Shown here: positions 24,703 to 36,282 of the stretch, in pieces
Position numbering within the stretch: position 1 is the first letter of the stretch
Layout of the letters: each line of letters opens with the position of its first letter
Assembly: GCF_043641665.1 (NCBI RefSeq)
Contig: NC_092195.1
Span: 16,645,774 to 16,709,773, forward strand
Length of the DNA stretch: 64,000 bases
Source of the DNA: Enoplosus armatus
Taxonomy: Eukaryota > Chordata > Actinopteri > Centrarchiformes > Enoplosidae
Direction: 5' to 3'
Position numbers and translations under genes: made by a program
The notes under the pieces: model-generated
Seen by the model: the letters and a program-made list of their open reading frames with translations, nothing else
What the model was told of the DNA's origin: nothing
Databases searched by the model: none

Positions 24703-25170
24703 CCTTAAACCTGCAATAACTGATTTTTTCAACCATTTGGGGGCAGCAGAAACAAGTTGTGAACGCAACATTGACGTATCATCACTTTTTAAGTTGATAT
24801 GACAAACCTTTTAACAAACAGTTGCTTATTTATACATCCAGTAGTTACAGAGCAACATTATAATTCATTTCATTTCATTTCACTTGGCGAACGTAAGTCC
24901 GATATTCACACACTCTGTATAAATCGCTCTCTACAAATATTTTCAGTGTTTTTGTTAGCAACTAGCTGGTTAAAATAGTAAAGCTTTTCCTCAAGAGTTA
25001 GTGGACGCCAAAAACAAGGTACAAGACTTACAAGGAGAATGAATATGGACTTACATTCATCTGGTGAACAGAAACACGACTCTTGAAAATTTAATATGTC
25101 AGCATTGTGTTAACAGCATGTTTCCGCTGCCCCCAAGTGGCCAAAAAAATCAGTTAATGCAGATTTAAGG
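24703..25170. mobile_element. MITE with ~54-bp terminal inverted repeats
   Basis: The left end starts CCTTAAACCTGCAATAACTG and continues through a tgggggcagc motif to about 24756. The right end, read on minus from 25170, starts CCTTAAATCTGCATTAACTG and continues the same way. By eye 46 of 54 positions agree. The 468-bp interior has no ORF, so this is a non-autonomous DNA transposon. The superfamily is uncertain because I could not define a target-site duplication. Confidence 0.8.
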
Positions 25171-25379
25171 AGGATGCAAGCACATTTAGTCTCCTACCAG
25201 TGGTCATAAACAAGTAGTTTTAATTGCCTAAAACTAACCATTCCTTAACCACGCCAGGTCCGAAAACGTTCATATCAGCCTTTTGGGAAGGCACTGACAA
25301 ACAACCTACTATCTCACTAAAGGTACGAGAACAAACTGTTGACCGTAAAAGCAGCTTATGATAGTTTAGAGACCGAAAT

Positions 25380-26270
25380 AGAGACAAAGGAAAGACAGGA
25401 AGGCTGGGTCTGAGAGACAGACTGATAAATGACATGACATATCTCCACGGGCGGATAAGTAGATACATATGTAGAAGTCCTCAAGTGGGCTCCAAGAGAG
25501 ACGCACAGAAAGACCAGCAGACAAACAAGCTGGCTCCTTATTTATCAGCAGTGCAGATTCCGATGCAGCTGCCCCCGTGCCCTCCTCACTGTGATGGAAG
25601 GATGAAAAATAAATGAGCAGATAGCTGTCACCTCCACCGTCTGTGTGTCTGTCCATACTGCACACTGACAAGCTGAAGGAGTAAGACGGCAAGTGTGTAG
25701 GCAGCCCAATGAAAGAGGACGGGGTCAGGCAGGCAAGTGTCACTCAGGTGCAGAGGAACGTATTAGTTAATAAGGATTTCAGGGTAAAACAGCCACAGAC
25801 AGACTGAAGGGTTTTCAGAGGTGAGTCAAGGCACAGGTGAGTAGTTCGTCTAGGCAGATAGACAGAGGTCATACTGTAGACAGCTCAGGAAGAAGACAAG
25901 CACTGCTGAGGCAGGGGGAAGCTCTTGCACTGATGCAGATCAAAAAGCAAAGGTCAGACAGGCAGACAGGACTCAGGTGGAAGGAAGTGGATTAGCTATT
26001 GTGATTTTTTTTTGTACAGTTTTCTGTTTTTGTACAGTAAGAGACAGACAGTAGGCTGTCAGAGGTTATTTCACAGGAAATAAAAGTGTTTGTTCAGGTG
26101 AAGGAGGAGAGAATCTGAAGTGAGGCAGGCTGTGTTAGACCTGGCAGGCTCTGGGACTGCTGTTCGACCAATGAGCGCTATGCTGTGAATGATTCAGAGG
26201 ACAGACAATCAGCAAAGTGGAAGGAATGATATAACACTGCAGTCAGACAGACAGATAAGGTGTCGTTGTA
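25380..26270. repeat. CAGACAG-rich degenerate duplicated region
   Basis: Agacagacagg-type words recur throughout. Segments near 25728 (ggcaggcaagtg..cactcaggtg) and 25960 (ggcagacaggactcaggtgg) each lead into a gtattag/ggattagc stretch and then a cagacagac..gtcagaggt or ttcagaggt stretch. This suggests an old direct duplication with a spacing of about 230-240 bp. Approximate. Confidence 0.45.
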
Positions 26271-27204
26271 ATGATGCAAATCAGTACACTGAATAGACAG
26301 AACTTTTCTTTCTTTCTCCCATCTAAGGCCTTTTTGTTCTGTTACGCAGTTTGTTTAGCTTGTTCTTATTCTGTTACGTATTGTCGTGTTTTTCTGTTTG
26401 GGCCAATTAATGAGTCTTCAAACATTTGGTGCCTATTGTTTTTTCCTGAGATGGTCATAAAAGAGGCAAAATCAGAGATGAGACAGTTTATTCTTCTGTA
26501 TCTGTGCACAGTGGAAACCCCTTGAGAAAACTATTTTCAACAGATCACATCTGTTGTTTACCAAGCAGCATTAGCATAATGAAGTAGAAGTTCTATTACT
26601 GTAAAAAATGTAACTATAGCTATGAATCTTCACACTTTAGCTGCAAATTTTCACACAACTCCCACAATCTATCATGTCTTCTGAAGGAACTTCGACAACT
26701 CATCCTCCTTACACTATACACTTGTACATTGTGTCTCTAACTGACTCATACTTTCAACTTTCAACAATATTATGTTCTTCAATATTTTAGGCCGCGCAGT
26801 CTTTTGAGTGTATGTTGATCAAGCCTGTCAATGCCAAGCACTGAACCTGTAGTTGTGAACTCTGAGGTGATGCTTTATATGAAATAGAAGATTTAGAGCT
26901 GTGTGTAAACTCATATGATAAAAAAAGGGGGGGCAAACCGTGGTGAGCCTGTCCCATTTAAAGCTGAGGAACCAGACTAGAGCCAGCTGGTCTCTCAGAC
27001 AGGCCAGTTAATTAAATACTGACAGTTAATGCTCATTTTAGCAGTGGCATGGTTCAGTAAAACTTCTTGGGAAGCAAAGTAAGACAAATCCTCCAAAAAA
27101 ATGAGGTCTAACGTTGGTTGTGTGGTTTTACAAAAAAGTTAACATATACAGATTTGTAGTACCGTTCCACTGTGGTGTAATACAACAAACCCTAAAAGAT
27201 TCTT
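26271..27204. other. Non-coding region
   Basis: No coding, repeat or motif signal that I can support. Confidence 0.5.
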
Positions 27205-27370
27205 GCAGTTACAGCTCAGTTGGTAGATAAAATTGGCCACAAATCACAAGTTGGTGGTTTAACCCTCAAACTCCTTCTGTCCTCATGTACTTTAGCAAAA
27301 ATTGCTGACAATGTATATGAAAAACATGAGTCACTTTGAATGAATGTGTTGAAAATTGATGTCAACAATG
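27205..27370 (+). mobile_element. tRNA-derived SINE fragment
   Basis: The A-box-like cagctcagttggtagata and B-box-like ggtggtttaaccc are spaced as in tRNA. They are followed by tccttctgtcctcatgtact and aacatgagtcactttgaatg, matching the tail of a fish tRNA-SINE. The promoter boxes carry several changes, so transcription is unlikely. Confidence 0.65.
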
Positions 27371-28371
27371 CACACAACACACTCATATCTATCTTCTTAG
27401 ACAACAAACATGCAGCAAATCTTATGCAATATGCTACAGATTAGTAGTGGCTACTAATATATCATCATTCATAGTATCAAGGAATGTCTGAAATACATGG
27501 ATTACACATTCCTTTTATTTATATCCTCAGCATACAAAAACATCCCCACTGATTAAAGCTAACTTCTCATTAAAATGCTCAGCTTGAAAACAAAACAGGG
27601 ATGAAAAACTGGTCTCAAGAAACCTCCTCCACAGGCTCCAAACACAGTCAACTGGTGACTGAACAACCGATAAAAGCAACATTTGAGATGATATAATATT
27701 CATAATAATAACCTCAACAGGCTCTGTCCCTGCTGACTGTGTCGGCGTAGACAGCAGCAATAACACAGCAGCTTTAGTGTCCAGCCAAGCAAGTCACAGA
27801 ATAAAATATAACCTCAAATACATACAGCTAATGCAGGACATTTAACCACCAGTAACAAAACCAGCTAACGCTAGTAGACAGACAGGCCATTTTACTTACT
27901 TTATTTGTCGTCGAAGCCCATTCTCCTTTCCTTCATGGAGCTGAACTGTATCCATGTCATAAAATGTCCCATTGTACTTGTTGCTGTGATGGTAGCTAAC
28001 TTGCTGACTTCTTCCATTTCTTCTTCCACCGGCTGCTAGCTAACATGTCTCACAGAAGCACGTTAGCCGTTACCCTTGGCAACACTGTAAAACTAGCTAA
28101 CTCTCCCGGTTGTTTAAATGAAACGATACTGAAATAACTTTATTTGCCGAGTGCAACCGATGTCACAATTAACTTACAGGTTATTTTCCAGAGTTATGTC
28201 CACTCAATATGTCGCAATGAAATCCGCATCTGATTATTTACATTGACACATATTGGGGTTTTTTTTTTTTTAAACACCTGGCTTCACCTCCACAGGCTGC
28301 CTTCTCGTACCAGCCGTTACAATCCAGGGGGGCGCTGTTTCACTCTTTTGAAGAGTTTAATAGTTGAGAGT
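27371..28371. other. Non-coding, possibly repeat-derived
   Basis: 27517-28330 has words such as gctagctaac and cttgctgacttcttccattt that recur in fish repeats. A 79-codon minus ORF at 27527-27766 has no recognisable family. I suspect an old interspersed element but cannot define its ends. Confidence 0.35.
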
Positions 28372-28537
28372 TTATTAGGTACAACTAGCTAAAACTAATG
28401 CAGTCTAATACAGCAATAATACATATACTGCATACATATTTACCTTCATGATGGTTAATGTGTTCAGTTTTTGTTGAAACCGTTTTGCAGGGCTGTTGTA
28501 TTAGACTGCATTCATTTTAGCTAGGTGCACCCAATAA
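28372..28537. mobile_element. Short palindromic MITE, 166 bp
   Basis: The ends are inverted copies over about 44 bp: ttattaggtacaactagcta.. on the left; on minus from 28537, ttattgggtgcacctagcta... Both continue aaaa.t.aatgcagtctaata. The interior is too short to code. The left flank has a poly(T) run (28259-28271). Confidence 0.75.
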
Positions 28538-28729
28538 TCTGGCAATTTAGTGTTTAATATAATACACTCCATTGCAAAATCACCACAAACTACAGCCTCT
28601 GTTTACCTAAGAGTTAACTCAACATCTCTCTGACAAAGTCTAAAATAAAACTGAACATCATAAGCTTCCCATAGATAGTATTTGTTGCAGGACTTTTCTG
28701 CCATTTTTGCATTATACAGGTGTTATTTC

Positions 28730-28995
28730 CAGTACCGATTAACCTATTAAACCATTTCTTGATTGACTGATTAATCATTTAGTCAATGAGATGTCAGAAA
28801 AAAACACCACATGTTTCCAGGGCCCAAGGTGACGTCTTCAAATTAGTCATTTAGTCAAACCAGTTGCTCAAAACCTAAATATATTAAGTTCACATGGAAA
28901 AAGCAGCAAATACTCACATTTGAGAAGCTGAAACCATAGAATATTTGTGTTTGATAAATTCTTTTGATTGACTAATCGATTTAGTCATTAATTGT
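28730..28995. repeat. Teleost ATCGATTAATCG-type repeat, copy 4
   Basis: Carries cagggcccaaggtgacgtct, agcagcaaatactcacattt, gagaagctgaaaccatagaa and gactaatcgatttagtc, the central and end segments of the family also seen at 2430, 5400 and 20446. No ORF. Confidence 0.65.
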
Positions 28996-30311
28996 TTTAA
29001 GTAATGCCAACTCTGTATGTGTATGAATTGTGTTTTTGCTTTGTGTATTCTGTATGTATTGTTTTTTAAGATCCATCTTAACTCATCCAATCTCACCAGA
29101 TTGTCAAGACTAATGCACCTATATACAAATGTATGTCTTCAGCCTGTCCTCACATGATACTCTGCACTGACCTTAGACAAACCGCTTAATTTATTAAACT
29201 ATAGAACGGAAGGTTTATCAGGTTTACCACAAGAGACCAGTGTATGTCTTAATGGTCCCACAGCAACTCTGAATGTATGAACTGACAAAAAAAAAAGTTT
29301 AAAAAAAAAAGATCTTTGGCATAACTTATTCGTGTTTAGGTGAAACATCTTTTCCAATAAACTTTGGACAGTAGGTGAACAAGATAGAAACTCCCAGCAT
29401 CCGGAGGAAGTTGCTGAAATAGCTGGACAGTAATGAGACGACAGGAACGCAGACATTTTGCTGATGCCTGTAGAACTCTCCAATCCAATTAATAATAAAA
29501 TTCCCCTACATCCCTCTATATCCCCTATCCTTCTTATTATGAAACTGTATTCAACTCATGCTCAGAGGGCGTTGAGTTCCCATGAGGACGCTCTGACAAC
29601 AACCGGCCTCCTAAAAAAAGGTCAAAGAAAGTTGAAAGGTCATGAGTCCTCAACCTTATTCACTCACAGATGATTTACTTCCCGTGTTTGCATGCAGGCA
29701 CGACTCCAGGGGTGTTTGTGAGGTGAACTGGGACAGGAGGAAGGATCGTGACAACAGGGTCAGGTTGGGTGTTTATTAAAATGATGAATGGCCTGGGGTC
29801 GGGGAAAGGGACCCTCATATTGGGGTTAATGATATGAGGCATTGATGGAAAATCTATGTAGTAAGTACATACATGAATGTATGCATGTATGCGTCTGTAT
29901 GCACTTGCATGTGTTTGCCTTTCTCTGTGGGTTGATTCAATTGATTGAATTTTTAGGAAATTAGGTGCCCACATTGTTGGTGGCCTTCAGGTAGCATTTG
30001 AAGGGAATAGATGCACACGAAGATGCCTGCAGAGAACAAAAAAACTAGTAGAAGTTCCATCTGTCTTTATTTATGTATACCAACATTACAAAGCTATACC
30101 ACTTTCCGACTATACATACTTTATAAAGGATTTATAGGTTGTTATTAATGGCTGAATTACTGATTAGTACATGATTTACTAATGCTTCATAGATCAGTAA
30201 GAATTTGGCTGGTGTATGCACTTCTTAACCAAAGATTAATCAGGGGAGCCATATGATGTAGAAAAGTGAGGATATTTTATCTGCTCAATAAATGCACAAA
30301 TAAGGCACTTA
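28996..30311. other. Non-coding region
   Basis: No gene seen. Contains two A-runs near 29287-29309 and an ATGTATG-rich stretch at 29868-29915. Confidence 0.5.
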
Positions 30312-30525
30312 AAGGAATAGTTCTACATTTGGGGAAATGTGCTTATTTGCTCTCTTGTCCAGAGTTAGATGGGAAGATGTTGGGTAAATATAAAGCTAAC
30401 TCCAGCAGCCAGATCTGACATCTGGTTAGTTTAAGTATAAAAAAAAGTATAAAAATGACATGTTGGAGTTTTACGCAGGGTTATGTGACAGACTATTTCC
30501 TGGAGTCTTGCCATCACCATGAGGA
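30312..30525 (+). repeat. Teleost interspersed repeat (AAAGGAATAGTTC type)
   Basis: Begins aaaggaatagttctacattt and continues gagttagatgggaagatgtt, aaatataaagctaactccag and gacagactatttcctgg. This is a widely dispersed fish repeat of unclear class, here diverged and lacking an ORF. Confidence 0.6.
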
Positions 30526-30738
30526 GTGACTGCGCCGGCATACGAGGCGCACCAAAAAGACTTAAATGCAGTAAAGATGACAGCAGCATCTCCCTCTTTA
30601 TTTGAACATCTTACTTTGCCAGTAATATCTACCACACTACTATCTTGTTATAACTTATGCTACATACTGTGCGCAAAAACATGTAAACTGACTGTCAATA
30701 CCACACTATGTTGTTTGAATAAGCTGTGTGTGTACGTA

Positions 30739-30739
<1 letters not shown>

Positions 30740-30770
<31 letters not shown>
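30740..30770. repeat. (GT)n microsatellite
   Basis: About 15 GT units. The 118-codon ORF crossing it is not credible. Confidence 0.95.
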
Positions 30771-30775
<5 letters not shown>

Positions 30776-32349
30776 GTTCAGTGTACAGGCCTTTAGAAGG
30801 ACAGATAGAAATTGCTGAGAGAGGTTGTAACATTCGGGGTGAGGAGAGGTTGTACAGCCTAGAGAGCAGTGGTTTTGAGTAATGGACAGTGAACTGGGTT
30901 AGGTCAAAGGTTACTAGCTCTAGGCAGTCTAACCTCTAACCTGTTCTCTGGCAGATTTGTGGGTTTGCCGAGCAGCAAAGAGCCCACCCCGACAAACCTT
31001 TAACACCTACTGCCTCGTAGAATCAGACGTATGATGGATTGAGACAGCGCTGAGGTGGTGACTGCCATCTGGGAGTGTGTGATACAGAGGCGAGTGATTG
31101 ACTGGGATTTAGCGGAAACGGGTCTGACTGTGTGGCCTGACAGGGACTGATAGCCTCACCATCATCATTCTGGGTCACAGCAGGGGCGGTCTGCACTCTG
31201 TCTTGGAGGTCAGGATGGAGGGACGGCAGCATATGGGCAAGAGTATAGACCGCTACACTGAGTGTTAACAGTATTTTGTCAGACTGTTCATATAAAGTGG
31301 GAAAGCAAAGGTACTCTCAGTTAAATCTTACATACTTCACCTTCACTTCACTCATGAAATGTAGAAATGAAGACATAGGGGAGATTAAAAGAAAAGGAAA
31401 TTTTAAGGTTTTAAGTCCCATAATCACTGAGATTGAAACCACACAAAATGAGCGTAACACCTTTTCTATTAACATGTGTGCAGCACAGATGCACAATATT
31501 CAGGGATGCCTAAACTCACTGGGGAGACTGCTGAAACAGTCTGATTATAGAAATATTTATGGATGTAACTGAAATACTAAAATAGGTGTTTAGATTTAAT
31601 TAACTGATTAACCATAATACCCTAACTGGAGCAGATTCATTGTGAAATTACACTACACAAGTAAAAAACTTAATGTAACAGTATGTCAGTGACCGTTAGC
31701 ATGACATACACAGCATATGTGACTATCCTCATAAAACCAGAGCCACATATGAGGCAAAAATATCCACCATGCTATATCACATTTTACACATCTAATTTCT
31801 ACCGCACGTGAAAATGGCCAAAAATGGACGCCTCCACCTGTTAACAATAATAATCGATCACACTGTATGATTGTAAAGCTACTCCAGCTGCACTTAACTT
31901 AATCAGTTCTTTCTTGCAACAGCATTTCCACAAACTCTGACATTAACTGAAATGCAAAATGTAATAGTAATAATAATCTAATTATTATTATAGTAATAAT
32001 TAGCAGCTTATCACTGACTGTGCACAACATATCTAAAATGAACAAAACAGACAGCTAATGTTATTCATTATAACCCTATTAGTGCATTTTAACCCAATGT
32101 GCAATTAAAACTCCAACTGCTGTTATGATGTAATAAAACTAATCAGCCCAATCAAATCAACAATTAAACTTTGGGAATATGATGTGGGTCTGGTATTTCA
32201 CCCGCAGCAACATTAATTTACAGTTGTGCCTTTTCTTTCAGTCTGAAATGTTAATCCATTTGTAATAAAGCTCATCATCGACAACACAATAATGAATGAG
32301 AGGTTACCGTAGCCTCTGCTAGTGAGGGGATAAAGACTTTTGATTATTA
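30771..32349. other. Non-coding region
   Basis: AT-rich. An attattattatagtaataat palindromic stretch lies near 31979-31998. No other supported feature. Confidence 0.5.
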
Positions 32350-32479
32350 CTTCTGCACTGTGAATGTCTCTGGATTTAATTTTACTCTCTCCCTCTAGTG
32401 TTTTTTTATCCCCCCCTCTCTCCCACTTCTTCTTCTACCTCCTTACGCTCCTTCATTTCATCTCTTTCTCCATCTCTCT

Positions 32480-33420
32480 TACCAACCTCGACTCTGTAAA
32501 GCCTATAAATCACATGGTGATAGATTGGCCCCATTGGGAATGTCTCAACCCGAGGCTCGGTGCAAGGGTAGCTCACCAGATATGGGTCCTCTTTGTTCGG
32601 AAACCACGTCACAGGGGGATATTTACATGAAGGGCACAAATCCCAGTCATCCTGGCTTGAAAGAGGGGAAGAAAGGGCTATATTCACGGAAACCGTCCAA
32701 GGACAATAAAAGGCTACAATAACAGATATTTCCAAGGGACCAAATTGCAGGTTATATTTGGACTGAGGACCTCTGGTGGGAGTGAATACTACGATCGTCT
32801 CTATTTATATTGCAGCTTTGTGGCTTCATAGAGAATGGGCCATCAAGGTAAAGTGTGTGTTTGAGTTCAAGAGGCGTAACCTAGAAAGTGAAGCATGCTG
32901 CTGCTGTGTGGAAGACATGCTGGATGAACATCAGCCTGGGGTGTTGTTCGCTTCCTGCCGCCTGAATCTTTGATAAGTGGTTTATACCACAGACCGCAGA
33001 GCTCTGAGCATTTTTACATTGTCATTGTTCAGTTTAACTCGTGTTTCACACAGTAAATTAGACACTTCAGTTTGAAATGACCTTCATCCCAACATGCTGC
33101 CTCACCGCATTCCCCACGCCAGCGAGCCACCATGGAAAGCTCGCGAAAAAGACACGCTGCGAGGGGCTCGCACCATCCATCACACCTCGCAGGAAACGCC
33201 GAGGTGGCTGTCACACAATTCCAGTGGCTTGTTTGACTTTTAATGTATTTATCTCTGTACAGGAATGCCAAAAGCAACAAGGTCACCCCGCGTCATCACA
33301 ATTTGCCAAAAGCTCCGTCTGCCATGAGTCAGTCATCCCAGAATTTTGACCCCGGGCATCTTTCACAGTGGGATTAAATATTTATGCGACGCAGCGAGGG
33401 CTTACAGTTATAACAGCAGG
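32480..33420. other. Candidate conserved non-coding element cluster
   Basis: Nearly 900 bp of unique, even-composition sequence with motifs such as gcctataaatcacatgg, gacaataaaaggctac, cgatcgtctctatttatat, cttttaatgtatttatctc and gggattaaatatttatgcg. Short ORFs on both strands do not form a consistent protein. This is the longest block in the desert that reads like constrained sequence. Confidence 0.35.
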
Positions 33421-33639
33421 AGTGGCACAGTTTAACACAATGCCAGGTAGAGTTATCACCTGATTGTTAATGACCATAGACATTATATACTCTGGGCTGT
33501 ATACAGGTGCTATATACAGGCCACCCAGGGGCTTGACGGGTACAGGGCATACTTTCTTTGCAAAGCTGCCAGTCTTTCTTAAAGATGTACTCCCTGATCT
33601 TGCTGTAGTGCCCAGTAGCATCCCCAAATCCAAAAGTGT

Positions 33640-34090
33640 CCTCACAGCTCACTGTTGATATTTTGAAACTCACCAATTGGAGGCGCTAGTGAGTGGACCT
33701 TTAAAGACTCTGTGTAGAATTTGAAGAGTTGGCTCCCTCTAGTGGTTGTATCGGAAGTGCAACACACTGCACCAATTTTCACAAGGATTGTCTCTTTCTT
33801 TTAGCCATGCTAGCAGCGTGTCTCTGTGGATGGCGATGTCAGTTCAGACTGAAATATCTATTGGACGGATAGCCATGACATTTTGTACAGACATTCATGG
33901 CCCCCAGAGGATGAAACCTCCTGATTTGGAGAATCCACGATTTTGCCTCTAATGGGACAATGAGGTTGACATTTGTGACTTTGAGAGACATTTCTCCGGA
34001 TGAAGTTAATAAACTAAGATCGTGAATGTGATTATAATACCTGCTAAACATTAGCATGTTAGCATTGTCATTGTTAGCATTTAGCATGTT
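33640..34090 (+). repeat. Teleost interspersed repeat, left part (interrupted)
   Basis: The words gccatgacattttgtacagacattc, atgaaacctcctgatttgg, atgaggttgacatttgtgac and attagcatgttagcattgtc are characteristic of a long, very common fish repeat. It resumes after 34400 (tgttagcatttagctcaaag, gctgtagactcttagtcttg), so the intervening 300 bp is a later insertion. Words longer than 20 bases are avoided here apart from adjacency. Confidence 0.65.
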
Positions 34091-34400
34091 CAGAATCAGA
34101 ATCAGAATCAGAATCAGAAACTGTTTATTGCCAAGTAACATACATTACAAGGAATTTGCTGTGGTCTGAAGGTGCTAATGTTTTGATAACAAATAAGTAG
34201 AATATAAAAGCTAAAATAAGAATAAGAATAAAAATAAAAATAAGATAAGATAAATAACAACAGTGCAGTGACCAGAATAAAGTAAAGTGTCCAGATAAAG
34301 TGTCCAGTAGGGGGTGAGTGCGTTAATGTAACGCAGTGGGGACAGGGGTGATGTACGTTAATTACGTTAATATAACGTATAGATTGATCCCTCAAAGATA
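34091..34400 (-). mobile_element. LINE-tail insertion inside an older repeat
   Basis: Starts with four to five tandem cagaat units, then aaactgtttattgccaagta and ttacaaggaatttgctgtgg. This is the reverse complement of a non-LTR retroposon 3' end (ccttgtatgt..aataaa..ctgattctgattctg). A sense copy of the same tail is at 51985-52035. 5'-truncated and non-coding; likely L2/CR1-like, by recall. Confidence 0.65.
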
Positions 34401-34490
34401 GATGTTAGCATTTAGCTCAAAGGAGACGGTTCCAGGTCCGGCCTCAGAGAGCTGGTAGCACAGCTGTAGACTCTTAGTCTTGTTTACAAA
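34401..34490 (+). repeat. Teleost interspersed repeat, right part
   Basis: Continuation of the element that begins at 33640; see that entry. Confidence 0.6.
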
Positions 34491-34949
34491 CAACATATGC
34501 TATCAGTAAAACTTTGATGCTACAGTATAATCACATAAATAACCAACACATAGTGGCTTTAATGTCAACATTAGAAACATTCTGTACACTTTCTACAGTA
34601 ATTTGAAATCAGAGAGGTTTTTATTCCCGTTGCTAAAATGATGAAAGATCGAAAACATAGAAAAGACATGCTTATATTTGGTTAACAGATTAATCAAACT
34701 TATCTGTGAGCCAAATTTGAAACACACGACTCTCACTCTGTTTCTAAAATGACAGATCACCTGGCAGACCTTTGGCTTACAACAGTAGAAACGTCATCGT
34801 TGCACAAAGATGCTTCAAAGAAACCTCTATAAAGTGACACTGAAGTCACTGGAGCTACAAAATAGAAAGCAATGCTCAAAACTGTCCTTGACAACATGCA
34901 TTAGACATCCAGGAGCTGGAGTTCTTTGATAAATAAGACGAAAAAAACA

Positions 34950-36180
34950 AACTCCCTTGCTAAGCCTGCCTGTAATTGCTTTTCATTATTAAGTGGTCAA
35001 AGGCAAGACCTGATTTAGCAACTTGAAGTTTCATTCCTCCTCTCCGCGATGCCTTCCCTCCATTAGCTTCACCAGCTCATGGGAGATGATTCCCTCCAAG
35101 AAATCTGGCGCAATAATGTACAATGCACAGTGACAAGGAATAAGACTTTTTAATAAACGAATATAAGAAGAAAATCCTGCCAGGAGACAGGACCAGGAAC
35201 CTTTTATGGCCTGCCTGTTGAAAGTGTCTCGCTCTGTATTATACTGCTGCGTTTTTGGGGGGTCTGCTCCAGATAAAGGTAAATAAAGCCTTTTATTGCC
35301 TTGATTCCCTCAAAGATAGACTCAGCTGTGTAATATAGCCACGAGATATCAGGGGATTGGGGACAAATAAGGACAGCAGCAAGGTAAGGAATATATCATA
35401 TGAAAGATGTTTTTATCCTTCTGGTGATAAAATGTATGCAAAGAATAGCTTGCAAGCACTATTAGAATATTTTTTATTATCCTGAGACCAAAAGTAATCA
35501 GAAATTAGTTACTTCCTGTTAAGTGGTCTGTCTGTTTAATGAAGACATTCAAAAGTAAAGATACACTAACCCTGTTTGTCTTCTTGTGACAATCAGAACA
35601 CCAAATATGCATTTAATCTCATAATAAAGGTGTATTTTGTGTAGTAATAGTGTTTATTCCCTGCAGGCTGTGCCACAATTAATGAAAACACCTTAATTCA
35701 AAACCAGCGGACATGGTGGCCTATCTTAACTCGGCCTGGTAATAAGGTCATATCTGACAGCAGACAGTTTCCTTTCATTACCTCCACCTGACACTTAATG
35801 TGCCTGTTCACATACAGTAGCCCTGACACGTATCGATTGAGTATTAAACCTGCTATTGGGCTCAGCCTCAAATCAATACACAAATACTTTACCGGCTCTC
35901 AGAAAGTCCCTTTTCTGTAACATCAAGTCCTCAAGTGGTTTAAATAATTTCTGCAGGCACAGATGAATGCTTCCCGAAATTACTTTTTTATTCGTGCCTT
36001 ATTAGCAGTTATGTGATAATATGGCAGTGATTTATTTCTCAGCTTGGCCTTTTTACTTGTTCACATTTTCTGACACAGTGCTTTCATGCAGCAAGTGGAA
36101 CGACTCGTCATTCACGAGCAAAGTCACCTAAAAGTCAACCTTTTTTCCTGCAAACTCCACGTCGTAGAGTGGGAGTAAGT
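34950..36180. other. Candidate conserved non-coding element cluster
   Basis: Unique blocks with tgtaattgcttttcattatt, aagtggtcaaaggcaagac, ccctccattagcttcacc, ccacaattaatgaaaacacc, gtggtttaaataatttctgc and tgccttattagcag. A second run of ATTA-dense sequence lies in 35650-36150. Enhancer role inferred. Confidence 0.35.
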
Positions 36181-36282
36181 TACTTTTTCATGCTTTCTTT
36201 CTCATTAGATTCCTTGTGGATGATATATCGATGTATCTATCTGTCTAACTGATCTGTCTGTCTCTCTGTGTATGTGTCATTA

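Noticed and set aside
24690..24710. Interstitial telomere-like aaccctaacctta
   Set aside because: Only two imperfect units, adjoining the MITE end; not a telomeric array.
27205..27280. Functional tRNA gene
   Set aside because: A- and B-box words are present but altered, no cloverleaf can be completed, and SINE tail sequence follows.
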